Below are positions 1-7,268 of a stretch of 35,721 bases of DNA, in pieces. Both the position numbers and the translations under genes were made by a program. This stretch comes from Streptomyces sp. CB02959. GTDB lineage: Bacteria; Actinomycetota; Actinomycetes; Streptomycetales; Streptomycetaceae. The stretch is from positions 1 to 35,721 of the forward strand of contig NZ_NNBP01000050.1 of assembly GCF_002803155.1 (NCBI RefSeq), written 5' to 3'. The notes under the pieces are model-generated. The model did no database searches. It worked only from the letters and a program-made list of their open reading frames with translations, and was not told the origin of the DNA. Positions within the stretch are counted from its first letter, which is position 1; each line of letters opens with the position of its first letter.

Positions 1-250
1 TCAACTCGCGAACCGCCCACTCAGACAGCCTCGGACCGGTCGACCGGAGAAGACCTCGACCGGCCGAGAGCTGCTGACGCCACGTTAGGCGGACCGGCAC
101 GGCTGCGTATTCCTCGCACGCCCATCGGCATGCTTCCGCCACCCTCTCGCAGGCGAGATCGACGCTCTCCCAGGAGACGGGATGCTGTAGAAGCGCCCAG
201 GGAAGGCTTGGCTTTATGCTTGACGAGGGGCCTTCCATGAGGAGGTTGCT

Positions 251-373
251 GTGTCAACAGGAACTCTTCTGGCGATCATCATCCCCGTCGTCGTGATCGG
301 CACCGTCGACCGCGGCGACGAAGCGGTCCGAGGCGGCGGGGAGCCAGCGCAGTGTCGAGACGGCGGCCAGTAG
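251..373 (+). pseudogene. N-terminal stub of a small streptomycete membrane protein
   Basis: A GTG at 251 follows a GAGGAGG ribosome site at 239-245. It opens with VSTGTLLAIIIPVVVIG, a hydrophobic start typical of a small single-pass streptomycete membrane protein (from memory, usually about 60-90 aa with a basic stretch after the membrane helix). After about residue 18 the reading no longer resembles that family and stops at 371-373. From about 305 the DNA is the antisense of the lasso B2 gene, so the natural 3' part is missing. I read this as a gene cut by a recombination that joined it to the lasso locus. Positions 1-250 show only possible upstream sequence and no gene I can support. Confidence 0.6.
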
Positions 374-490
374 CCAGCCCAGCGGCAGACGGCACGCCGG
401 AGCAGCCATCAGCAGCGCCAGGAGCGCCACAGCACGGACGGGAAGCGGAGGCAGCGGAGCCCCGCCGGCACGCGGGGCCATCCTCGTCAT
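254..490 (-). pseudogene. Lasso peptide leader peptidase B2, truncated
   Basis: The ATG at 490 overlaps the stop of the RRE gene as ATGA, the usual B1-B2 coupling. The first about 60 residues (a Pro/Arg-rich start, then two hydrophobic stretches, then LRWLPAASDRFVAAV) fit the N-terminus of the transglutaminase-like B2 protease, which normally is about 130-150 aa. The family's catalytic Cys and the His/Asp of the transglutaminase fold lie further downstream and are absent. After residue about 60 the frame reads antisense through a forward-strand membrane-protein start (GADHDD... to the stop at 254). The product should be inactive. Family assignment rests on position and the N-terminal pattern only, so an unusual short protein is possible but less likely. 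Confidence 0.6.
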
Positions 491-792
491 GCGACCATCC
501 CCCGGCGCGTCCGCCGACCAAGGCGCGCACGCCAGGCGGGCAACGCGCTCTCCAGAAGGCCGGAGTCCGTCAGGTCACGCACGTTGCGCTGCACGGCCTC
601 GCGGACCTGCTCACGGTCGTAGCCTTCGGCTACGAACTCCTCTTCCAGCTCGGGCAGGCTGTTCGTCAGCGCGGCCTGCCAGATGCGCACGGACGTCTCG
701 TTGAGCCACACCCAGGTGCTGGTGCGCACAGCGAGAACGGCCGTGGTGCCGTGACCAATGTCGGCTGCGTGTATGCGGGGTGGGGTCAGCAT
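487..792 (-). CDS. Lasso peptide RRE protein B1 (PqqD-like)
   Basis: A protein of 101 aa with the PqqD/RRE pattern: a beta-rich N-terminus (residues about 7-32, including TSTWVWLNETSVRIWQAAL), then helices with the acidic segment PELEEEFVAEGYDREQVREAV, and DLTDSGLL. In lasso systems this domain binds the precursor leader and presents it to B2 and the cyclase. The C-terminal 15 residues are Arg-rich. The ATG at 792 overlaps the cyclase stop by 7 nt and the stop overlaps the B2 start by 4 nt, so translation is probably coupled across C-B1-B2. The gene looks intact. Confidence is high from both sequence pattern and context. Confidence 0.85.
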   Translation of the reverse strand: MLTPPRIHAADIGHGTTAVLAVRTSTWVWLNETSVRIWQAALTNSLPELEEEFVAEGYDREQVREAVQRNVRDLTDSGLLESALPAWRARLGRRTRRGMVA

Positions 793-2528
793 GCGATCTC
801 CTGGGCGTGCTGGTGCTGGTCAAGCCAGATGCAGGTGGTCAGGAAGGTGTGGAGGGCTGCCAGCGGGACTCCCGGGGTGCCGAAGGCGGCCGCGGCCAAG
901 GACGTGGACACCGCTGCCGCGTCCACCAGGCCAGCGTGCACCAGAGGGCTCTTCGCGACGAGCCGCTGGAGGGCCGCTCTGTTGACCCGCAGCCCGGACA
1001 GCATGATCGGGGTGAACGAACCCTTGGACCGGCGCCCGGTCAACCATGCTGGCAGGTCTGGGCGGGCGGCGGCCAGCAAGGGTTTGTACTGCCCCAAGCG
1101 GCGGCGTTCGGCAGGGGAGATGGCCAGGCACGCACGGACGACGGTGTTGTCGAGGAAGGGGTGGGCCGCGCGCACGTCCAATGCCGCCAGGAGCGGTTCT
1201 TCGTTGCGCGCGACAGCGCCGGTGAAGGCCAGGCTCGCCCAGTCGTCCCACCAGCCGGCCGGGGCGGTGGGGTTTCCGTGCGCGGAGGCGGTGAGCAGGT
1301 CGGCGACCGTGCGGCGGCCGTCCGGCGTGAGCCAGCCGGTCGCGGCGTTCAGTCGACACCATGACCACAGCTTCGCGGCCGGCGGCGTCGCCCCGGCGGC
1401 CAGCAGGGTCGCCGTGCTCTGAAGCGCCTCGCCACGGCTCTGTGCAGCGGTCTCGTGGACCTCCTTCCACAGCGGGCCCGGGGCGGTGTCACGCAAGCGT
1501 GCCCATGCGACGACCTCCCGCTTGGCTTCGCGTCGGTGGCCTTGCGCGATCAGGTCGCACACCGCGGCGTGGGAGGACTCCAGCACCACGTCGCCGCCAT
1601 GGCCCGTCAGGTGCAGCGGCATGCCGGCCACCGGTGCCAGGTAGGCGGCGTCCATGCCCGCGTTCGCCGCGGCCAGCGTGGGCGCGTCAGTGGCTGCGGG
1701 GGCTGGGTGGGAGAAGTGGTAGGTGAGCGGGCCGCCCTGGCAGACGTGATGCTCAACGCCGGTGAACTCCGCGACGCGCCGGGCGACCTGCACGTCTTCG
1801 GCGCAGGCCAGTTTGTCGGCGTAGGTCACCGTGCGCACCGGGCGGCGCTGAACGGCGGTGATGACCACCGTGGAGGAATCCAGGCCACCAGAAAGGTCCG
1901 CACTCACGGTGTCGTGCGGGGCAACGTAGTCGTGGATGGCCTGGGTCAACGCCTGGCCGACGGCCTGAGCGCCGTCATCCAGTGTGCGGGGCGGGGCGGT
2001 GGCGGCCACGTCGAGGAGGGCGGGGCGCCCGTCGGTGACCAGCAGGCCATGGCCAGCGGGGACTTGGTGGATCCCTTCGTACACCGAGCGGGTGGGCCAG
2101 TGCTCCAAGCCGGCGACCACGTGTGCCGTGAGCAGGGCCAGGTCCGGCCCGGCGCCCAGCGTCTCGGCGATCTGGCCTGCGCGAGAGGACCAGATCAGTC
2201 CGCGCGGCCCGACGGCGTAGAACACGCTGCGCAGCCCTGCCAGGTCGCCGGCGATGAACTGGCGCCGGCTATCGCACGCGAGCACCCAGTAGGAGCCGGG
2301 CCACTGGGTCAGTGTTGACCAGTCGCGGCGACGCACCGCTTCGAGCCCTGTTGACCAAATCTCCGTCGTGCCGATCGGGCAGTGCCCGATCACGGCCAGG
2401 GAGAGGTCTCCCTCGCCCGCGGCCAGCATCGTGGCGCCCGAGTGACATCCAGCGTCGTAGAAGCCGGGCAGGCGCTTTCCTTCACTCAGTCCCAGTCCGG
2501 GCCCGCCGGCGACCCACATCGTCTCCAC
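786..2528 (-). CDS. Lasso peptide cyclase (asparagine-synthetase-like)
   Basis: This 580-aa asparagine-synthetase homologue would adenylate the Asp/Glu side chain of the core peptide and close the macrolactam on the core N-terminus. The ATP pyrophosphatase loop SGGLDSST lies at about residues 213-220, and the N-terminal third resembles a class II amidotransferase domain (GSYWVLACDSRRQFIAGDLAGLRSVFY) that lacks the N-terminal Cys needed for glutaminase activity, as is usual in these cyclases. LTGHGGDVVL and the C-terminal HPFLDNTVVRACL with RRSKGSFTPIM are further synthetase features. I chose the GTG at 2528 because GGAGG sits 6-7 nt upstream; a GTG at 2552 has no such site. It lies downstream of two precursor genes and overlaps B1 by 7 nt. 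Confidence 0.88.
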   Translation of the reverse strand: METMWVAGGPGLGLSEGKRLPGFYDAGCHSGATMLAAGEGDLSLAVIGHCPIGTTEIWSTGLEAVRRRDWSTLTQWPGSYWVLACDSRRQFIAGDLAGLRSVFYAVGPRGLIWSSRAGQIAETLGAGPDLALLTAHVVAGLEHWPTRSVYEGIHQVPAGHGLLVTDGRPALLDVAATAPPRTLDDGAQAVGQALTQAIHDYVAPHDTVSADLSGGLDSSTVVITAVQRRPVRTVTYADKLACAEDVQVARRVAEFTGVEHHVCQGGPLTYHFSHPAPAATDAPTLAAANAGMDAAYLAPVAGMPLHLTGHGGDVVLESSHAAVCDLIAQGHRREAKREVVAWARLRDTAPGPLWKEVHETAAQSRGEALQSTATLLAAGATPPAAKLWSWCRLNAATGWLTPDGRRTVADLLTASAHGNPTAPAGWWDDWASLAFTGAVARNEEPLLAALDVRAAHPFLDNTVVRACLAISPAERRRLGQYKPLLAAARPDLPAWLTGRRSKGSFTPIMLSGLRVNRAALQRLVAKSPLVHAGLVDAAAVSTSLAAAAFGTPGVPLAALHTFLTTCIWLDQHQHAQEIAC

Positions 2529-2552
2529 GCTGCACCTCCAAGTCGAAATCAC

Positions 2553-2584
2553 CGTGGCGCGGCACCCGAAGGCACCGCGCCACG
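2553..2584. promoter_or_regulatory. Hairpin between second lasso precursor and cyclase
   Basis: Perfect 10-bp arms, 2553-2562 and 2575-2584 (CGTGGCGCGG and its complement), with a 12-nt loop. It lies between the stop of the precursor at 2598 and the cyclase start at 2528, just upstream of the cyclase ribosome site. There is no U-tract, so it may be a partial terminator or an mRNA-stabilising end that keeps precursor mRNA more abundant than enzyme mRNA. The role is inferred. Confidence 0.6.
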
Positions 2585-2597
2585 CGAAAAGAGCCGA

Positions 2598-2732
2598 TCA
2601 CGCGAAGTAGTTGACCCAGTCGGCATCCCGGTTCAGGGCTTTGCCCTGGGTGACGGAGGCGACCGGCTGGGCCTGCATGACAGGCTCCAGGACCCTTCGC
2701 ACCACGGTCTCTTCGTCGGCGTCCTCAAACAT
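2598..2732 (-). CDS. Lasso peptide precursor A2
   Basis: A 44-aa ORF starting ATG at 2732, with AAGGAG about 10 nt upstream. The leader is about 29 aa and acidic at its start (MFEDADEETVV). The predicted cut lies after VTQ, placing Thr at leader position -2 as in nearly all lasso precursors. The predicted core is GKALNRDADWVNYFA (15 aa): Gly1 is the ring amine and Asp7 or Asp9 the ring acceptor. VLEP in the leader may occupy the place of the YxxP motif that B1 reads in many actinobacterial leaders. The core aligns without gaps to the neighbouring precursor (G1, D7, D9, N12-Y13-F14 shared). The exact cut and ring size are inferred. Confidence 0.82.
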   Translation of the reverse strand: MFEDADEETVVRRVLEPVMQAQPVASVTQGKALNRDADWVNYFA

Positions 2733-2770
2733 GCTTGTTCCTGTCTCCTTCGAAATGGGCGGACGTCGGT

Positions 2771-2796
2771 GGGGCGCGAGCTCAGGCCCGCGCCCC
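2771..2796. promoter_or_regulatory. Hairpin just downstream of first lasso precursor
   Basis: GGGGCGCG at 2771-2778 pairs with CGCGCCCC at 2789-2796 around a 10-nt loop. It begins 6 nt after the stop of the precursor at 2802 and lies before the ribosome site of the second precursor. No U-tract is visible. It resembles the stem-loops often found between precursor and enzyme genes in RiPP operons; attenuation is inferred. Confidence 0.55.
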
Positions 2797-2801
2797 GACG
2801 A

Positions 2802-2960
2802 TCAGCCCTCGAAGTAGTTGTCCTTGTCCGAGTCGTTGAAGACCTGACGGCCGCGGGTGGCCTCCACAACGGGCGCGGCGACGGCCAGCGGCGCCAGGAC
2901 CGGCGTGGTCTCGGTGGTCTCGGGCTCCACAGCGACGGAGGGCAGGTCGATGTTGATCAT
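2802..2960 (-). CDS. Lasso peptide precursor A1
   Basis: A 52-aa ORF, ATG at 2960 with GGGAG about 7 nt upstream; a start further upstream in the same frame has no support. The leader (residues 1-36, MINIDLPSVAVEPETTETTP...) is acidic, then Ala/Val/Pro-rich, and ends VVEATR, giving Thr at -2. The predicted core is GRQVFNDSDKDNYFEG (16 aa) with Gly1, Asp7 and Asp9 as possible ring partners and an Asn12-Tyr13-Phe14 tail shared with the second precursor. It is the first gene of the minus-strand cluster, so it should be the most strongly transcribed. I do not recognise the core as any lasso peptide I know. Confidence 0.82.
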   Translation of the reverse strand: MINIDLPSVAVEPETTETTPVLAPLAVAAPVVEATRGRQVFNDSDKDNYFEG

Positions 2961-2988
2961 CGTGAACTCCCAGATCGATTGGCGTGGT

Positions 2989-3017
2989 GGCCGCCCCCGT
3001 ACGGTGCGGGAGCGGCC
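2989..3017. promoter_or_regulatory. Leader hairpin upstream of lasso operon
   Basis: Arms at 2989-2999 and 3007-3017 pair over 11 positions with one mismatch around a 7-nt loop. It lies about 30 nt before the first precursor's ATG on the minus strand and would sit in the 5' untranslated region if the promoter is within 3018-3101. I could not place -10/-35 boxes with confidence. Confidence 0.4.
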
Positions 3018-3101
3018 TTTCGACACCCCCATCACACCGCCAACAGCCCCCCGTCAGAAGGCGCGGAACTACGACTCAGGTGATGCGTTTCTCGACCGCA
3101 C

Positions 3102-4325
3102 CTAGTCCAAAACTGACACTTCAGGGCGGGCTGATGCGTCCGCCTTCAGGAGGTCGAGCAGGGCCCGGTGGTAGGTGGCGTACACCAGCGGTAGTTCGGC
3201 CAGTCGCGCTCGCTCGTCGATGCCGTGCAGGCCCTCGTACGGGACACCGAAGCCCGCGGTGGCGGGCACGCCGTGGGACGCCAGCAGATTGCCGATGTTG
3301 GACGGCCCAGCCGTCTTCGTCGCCACCTCGACACCCAGCCTGCCCGCTGCCCGAAGCAGCGCCGCAGCCGGTTCCTCCGTCGGCGCGAGCCGGAACGGCG
3401 GCCAACACGCCACCTCCGCCACCTCGGTCGGCACTGGCCCCGGCATCTCGGCGTCCACCCGCCGCGCCGCCTCGTGCACCAGGGCGGCGGCCGCGTCCCC
3501 ATCGAACGCCGAAGTCAGGCGCACGTCGACGTTCAGGTCAACGCGATCCGGCGTCACCGAGAAGCCGGAGCCACCGGAGATTGCCGTGACGGTGACCTTG
3601 GCCGGCAGCGGGAAGCGGCCGTCAGCCGCTGGGAGTTCTGCTTGATCCAGGAGCGTGACGAGGCGGGCGGCCCGGGAGATCGCCCCGGTGACGTGTCGGC
3701 TGGAGCCGGAATGCCCGGCCGGGGCGTGCACGGTCACCGTGGCTCGCCACAGCCCTCGGCCCCCCACGACGACTTCGTCGTAGCCGGGATAGCCGATCAT
3801 GACGCCGGCAGGCCGTTGGGTGTCGGCGTCCGCCAGGTAGGCTCGGGCGCCGCCAAAGGCGCCCGTGTGCTCGTCGACGTCCAGCAGCACACTCACACCG
3901 CCGGTCAGCCGGGCAGCGTCGCGGTGCAGGTCCTCGGCGAGGTGGAGGAACGTGGCAGCCGCGAGCTTGCTGTCAGCCGCTCCTCTCCCCCGCAGCCAAC
4001 CGTCCACCACGTCACCGGCCGTCGGAGCGAAGGTCCAAGCGTCCTCGTCGCCGTAAGCGGCAGTGTCCAGACAAGCGTCGAGTGCCCACTGCGAGCCCGG
4101 TCGTCCACCGGCGACCTCCACCAGCAGCCCCACGGAACCCTCGTCCGAGTCGTACAGCCGCCGGTACGGCACTGCCCGCTCTGCCAGCCACGACTCCGCG
4201 CAGTCCAGGACGGGCTCGTAGCTATCGAGCCCCCCACGGCTAGGCAGCCGCACCAGGTCCTGAGCCAACCGCACCACCGACTCGACACGGCAACGAGCAG
4301 CAGCCACCACGTAGTCCTCGCTCAC
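3102..4325 (-). CDS. M20-family (ArgE/DapE-like) metallohydrolase with altered metal ligands
   Basis: A 407-aa protein of the M20 peptidase/deacylase family, whose members use a two-metal site to hydrolyse amide bonds of amino-acid derivatives. Landmarks are ALDACLDTAA (79-90), GRGAADSK (113-120), DVDEHTGAFGG (149-159), VMIGYPGYDEVVVGGRG (175-191), the lid-domain AGHSGSSR (203-210) and LHGIDER (366-372). Compared with the classical pattern, the His of HxD is Cys85, the metal Glu of DEE is His153, and the Glu of IGEP is Tyr179, while D87, D118, E152, H205 and H367 remain. It may bind metal differently or have lost activity. Its ATG overlaps the upstream XRE gene by 4 nt, so the two form one operon. 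No secretion signal is seen. Substrate unknown. Confidence 0.82.
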   Translation of the reverse strand: MSEDYVVAAARCRVESVVRLAQDLVRLPSRGGLDSYEPVLDCAESWLAERAVPYRRLYDSDEGSVGLLVEVAGGRPGSQWALDACLDTAAYGDEDAWTFAPTAGDVVDGWLRGRGAADSKLAAATFLHLAEDLHRDAARLTGGVSVLLDVDEHTGAFGGARAYLADADTQRPAGVMIGYPGYDEVVVGGRGLWRATVTVHAPAGHSGSSRHVTGAISRAARLVTLLDQAELPAADGRFPLPAKVTVTAISGGSGFSVTPDRVDLNVDVRLTSAFDGDAAAALVHEAARRVDAEMPGPVPTEVAEVACWPPFRLAPTEEPAAALLRAAGRLGVEVATKTAGPSNIGNLLASHGVPATAGFGVPYEGLHGIDERARLAELPLVYATYHRALLDLLKADASARPEVSVLD

Positions 4326-5110
4326 GCTTCTCCTAGGTCCGGGCCGGCCCCTACGGGCAACCGGCGCACATCAGATATCGACTCCAGCGGCCGTGCCGCC
4401 GCGCACGCCTCTCGGCCGTGCTGGACCAGCCCGCTGGCAGCCTCCGGGCCGAGCATCACGCCGCAGTCGAATCCATCCCGGCCATGGAAACTTGGCAGGG
4501 GGATCACTGCGGCGGACTCCGAAGCAACGAAGTGCCGTTCCAGCACCGTGCGCGACTCCACCAGCCCCACTTGCAGCGTCTTGACCCCGTTCCGACGCTC
4601 GGCCGGACTGCGAATTTCCATCAGGCGGTGCAGATGGTCGGCCAGCGCGCGATGCCGAGGGGATCCGTAAAGGACGCGGTAATGCACCAGATCCGGGAAG
4701 CAGCTCAGAGTGTCCTCGATCGCCCTGAGGTAGCCGGGTTCCCGCGAGCGCGATCCTGTCACGACGAGTTGGCGTCGCGCTCCCGTGACGACCTGAATCA
4801 TGGCACGCAGCAGGTCGTCATACCGCGTGATCACCTTGGTGATGTTGTCGGTTCCCGCAACCTCCAGTGCCGTTGTCGCCTCGTCGTCGTCCTGGTGCGC
4901 GAACAGCACCACGATGGGAATCTCGTACAGCTTGCTGAGCGCCTTACGGTTCCGTGGGCCCGTCCGCTTGCGGCCCGTCTCCCACGCGCTCAGCAGGGTC
5001 GGGGAAGTCCCCCCACCGGTGATCCGATTGAGCTGATCACACGCCTGTTCCTGCGTGAGCCCCTGCGCAACCCGTGCCCGCCTTAACGCTGATGGCTGCT
5101 CCATGGCCAC
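4322..5110 (-). CDS. XRE-family regulator with C-terminal sensor-like domain
   Basis: A 262-aa protein with an N-terminal helix-turn-helix (about 8-60: LRRARVAQGLTQEQACDQLN ... LLSAWETGRKR) followed by a roughly 190-aa domain, from about VITRYDDLLRAMIQVV to the end, that is shared by many streptomycete XRE proteins of this size and is not a known catalytic fold to me. The GTG at 5110 or the ATG at 5104 can start it; neither has a good ribosome site, so leaderless or weak initiation is possible. It is the first gene of a two-gene operon with the M20 hydrolase (ATGA overlap) and probably regulates it or the divergent hydrolase at 5551. The ligand is unknown. Confidence 0.75.
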   Translation of the reverse strand: MAMEQPSALRRARVAQGLTQEQACDQLNRITGGGTSPTLLSAWETGRKRTGPRNRKALSKLYEIPIVVLFAHQDDDEATTALEVAGTDNITKVITRYDDLLRAMIQVVTGARRQLVVTGSRSREPGYLRAIEDTLSCFPDLVHYRVLYGSPRHRALADHLHRLMEIRSPAERRNGVKTLQVGLVESRTVLERHFVASESAAVIPLPSFHGRDGFDCGVMLGPEAASGLVQHGREACAAARPLESISDVRRLPVGAGPDLGEA

Positions 5111-5550
5111 AACTGTGGCAGCACTTCATCCGTCTCGGGCCGAAGCCGAGGCAACCGCTGTACGCAACTCCCTGAACCCCACGGCCTTGACGTAACGGAT
5201 CGCCATGCTGGTGCGTCTGCAGGAGGTAAGCACGACCTTGGAGCAGGCCACCCCTTCACCACGGGAGACATCAGCACCTGACCGTAGAGCCCATGTCCCG
5301 TCCGACCTCCGCTCTCCAACATCCGCACACCTGGGTCGTCACCGCCGAGATCGTCGTCGACGAATCCGTTGCTTGGGTCGCCGCTCACGCGCGAGCCGAT
5401 CGGCGCTGGCCCGAGAACCCGGCTCCCGATCCCGTATCCCCGCCAGGGGGAGACGGCGGCACAGCCCCTGTGCACGCCGCGCCACTGCGCGACCCAGCCC
5501 ACCGCCGTCACTACGCTGACGGCGCGAGGCCTCCGGCGAACAGGAAGACC
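5111..5550. other. Divergent intergenic region
   Basis: 440 bp between the leftward XRE gene and the rightward hydrolase gene. An in-frame extension of the hydrolase ORF reaches back to 5293, but it is Arg/Pro-rich without family resemblance and lacks a ribosome site, so I treat it as non-coding. Promoters for both directions should lie here; I see no convincing repeats or boxes. Confidence 0.5.
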
Positions 5551-6594
5551 ATGACGCACACAACTGCCCGCATCGAAGCCCTGCTGGACGAAGGCGTCCG
5601 CGACAAGGTCTACCCCGGCGCCGTGTGGGCCACCGGCGACGCCGCCCACGTCCACGCCTACGGTACGACCGGCGTCCTGGACCCCGACGAGCCGGACGTG
5701 AAGATGCAGCTCGACACCGTCTTCGACGCTGCCAGCCTCACCAAGCTTCTCGCCGTGTGGGCGTCCATCGGCGCCCTGTGGGAGGACAACGTCCTCGACC
5801 TCGACGCCCCGCTCAGCGCCTTCTGGGACGAGGTCACCGGCCATCCCCTCGGCGCGGTGACCGCCCGACAGCTGCTGACCCACACGGCCGGCGTCCCGCT
5901 GCGTGCCCAGCTGAAAAACCTCTACGGCACCGACCCCCAGACCATCCGGGCCGGCGTGCTGCACGAAGCCCTGCACCGGCCGCCCGGCGAAGTCGTCGAG
6001 TACACCGACCGGGCCGCGCTCGTCCTTGGCTACCTCGCCGAATACCTCTCCGAGGTGCCCTTGGACCAGCTCGCCGCGGAACGGACCTGGCGCCCGCTGG
6101 GCATGGCCTCCACCTGCTTCAGCCCGCTGTCCGACCACCTCGTGGCCCGCTGCGCACCAACCGAAATCGACCAGGTCACCGACGCGCATCTGCGCGGTGT
6201 CGCCCACGACTTCTCAGCCCGCCTGCTGGGCGGCGTCTGCGGCATCGCCGGTGTCTTCACCGTTCTCGACGACCTCGTCCGATTCCTGCGTTACATGCTG
6301 GATCCGGCCATGGCCCCCGCCGCAGCCGGCTTCAGGGCCGAGTGGACCGCCCAGTCCCTGACCGTGCAGACCGGCGACCTGCAGCCAGTCCGTGGCCTGT
6401 TCTGGCACCCCGCCCCCGGCACCACCGTGGAAGAGGACGTCTGGGTGCATTACGGGTTCACCGGCACCGGCATGTGGATCTCACCTACCAGGGATCGCTG
6501 GGCAGTGCTGCTGACCAACAAGCTGTACTACACCCGCGACCGCCAGCCACTGACGGAGATCCGCAACAGCTTTCGCGAACTGGCCTTCGCGTAA
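5551..6594 (+). CDS. Serine hydrolase of the beta-lactamase / class C PBP family
   Basis: A 347-aa protein starting ATG at 5551 with GGAAG 4-8 nt upstream. The three hallmark motifs are present: S62-L-T-K65 (nucleophile Ser and base Lys), Y151-T-D153 (the usual Y-x-N Tyr motif with Asp as third residue) and H300-Y-G, filling the place of KTG/HxG. This fold includes beta-lactamases, D-peptidases and esterases such as EstB. No signal peptide or membrane segment is seen, so a cytoplasmic esterase or peptide hydrolase is more likely than cell-wall or antibiotic hydrolysis. It is divergent from the XRE-M20 operon. No operon partner lies downstream. A role in processing the lasso product is possible but unsupported. 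Confidence 0.85.
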   Translation: MTHTTARIEALLDEGVRDKVYPGAVWATGDAAHVHAYGTTGVLDPDEPDVKMQLDTVFDAASLTKLLAVWASIGALWEDNVLDLDAPLSAFWDEVTGHPLGAVTARQLLTHTAGVPLRAQLKNLYGTDPQTIRAGVLHEALHRPPGEVVEYTDRAALVLGYLAEYLSEVPLDQLAAERTWRPLGMASTCFSPLSDHLVARCAPTEIDQVTDAHLRGVAHDFSARLLGGVCGIAGVFTVLDDLVRFLRYMLDPAMAPAAAGFRAEWTAQSLTVQTGDLQPVRGLFWHPAPGTTVEEDVWVHYGFTGTGMWISPTRDRWAVLLTNKLYYTRDRQPLTEIRNSFRELAFA

Positions 6595-6639
6595 CGGCGC
6601 CGCGCGCCCGCACCCGGTCTCACCTCCGACATCCGCAGC

Positions 6640-6870
6640 CGCTACCGAGCAGGTGTAGATCCCTGCGTTGTTGAACGTAGAAGTCGTCTTCCACGCGCAT
6701 GCCTTGGCCGGAACTGTTGGTTGCGACGATGCGGACGCCGTCGTCGATGGCCACATGCTCGTACGTGCCGACTGAGCCTTCCGGGCGAACTACGGCATCG
6801 CAGAGCCAGGCGGCGAAGGAGCCCTTATACACCACCTCCGTCGATTCCCGCTGCCAACCGGCAATCGCGA
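6640..6870 (-). pseudogene. NUDIX hydrolase N-terminal remnant
   Basis: On the minus strand the translation WQRESTEVVYKG, then WLCDAVVRPEGSVGTYEHVA, then IDDGVRIVATNSSGQGMRVEDDFYVQ and RRDLHLLGSG follows the N-terminal strand pattern of streptomycete NUDIX proteins (typical family text: RRPDGxxGTYEHVAVDDGVRI, VEDDFYLQ, HLPGGG). The match stops just where the NUDIX box (GX5EX7REUXEEXGU) should begin: LPGGG is LLGSG, then CGCRR and a stop at about 6620. There is no clear start codon or ribosome site. It is a decayed fragment of about 75 codons lacking the catalytic motif. Confidence 0.6.
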
Positions 6871-7268
6871 GCCTCCCGCAGTTTGATGCTGGCCTTTGAT
6901 GGCCTCGGCCCTAACATCCCCTTGCGATGGGTGGGCGTGCACGCCGTCAGCGATGCGGCGAGACCTCGCCGCGGCCTCCGCCCCACACTCGGCAGCCGTG
7001 ACAGCCGGCTACGACGGCCACACCAGGATTCCGCGTTCAGAGCCCTCCGGACGCCCTCACCCGCCTGCCCAGCTACGCACCGTTCGCTCGTGTTGCCGGA
7101 TCGCTCCCCGGACGCAAAATTACAAATATGGCCGATATGGGTCCTGAAGGCGGCATAGGCGACCTGGCCGTGCACCTACACGATCACCCCACGAAGGGTG
7201 ACTTTCAGGCAGCACCTGTGGCTCTCTGTGAGTACAGTGGTGCAGTTCCGGTCACGCGCCGAAGGAGC
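6871..7268. other. Intergenic region without recognised gene
   Basis: About 400 bp between the NUDIX remnant and the next gene. Reading frames are open in places but show neither family resemblance nor ribosome sites. Base composition drops somewhat near 7110-7140 (an AT-richer CAAAATTACAAATATGG stretch), a possible promoter area for the gene at 7269. Confidence 0.4.

Noticed and set aside
352..1422. Long forward ORF of 356 codons opposite the lasso cyclase
   Set aside because: It is the antisense of B2, B1 and the cyclase C-terminus; it has no family resemblance and only reflects high GC.
786..2528. Reading the cyclase as a housekeeping asparagine synthetase
   Set aside because: It lacks the N-terminal catalytic Cys of the glutaminase domain and is embedded in a precursor-B1-B2 operon, which fits lasso cyclisation.
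5293..5550. Longer N-terminus for the serine hydrolase
   Set aside because: The extra 86 residues are Arg/Pro-rich, without homology or ribosome site, while ATG 5551 has one.
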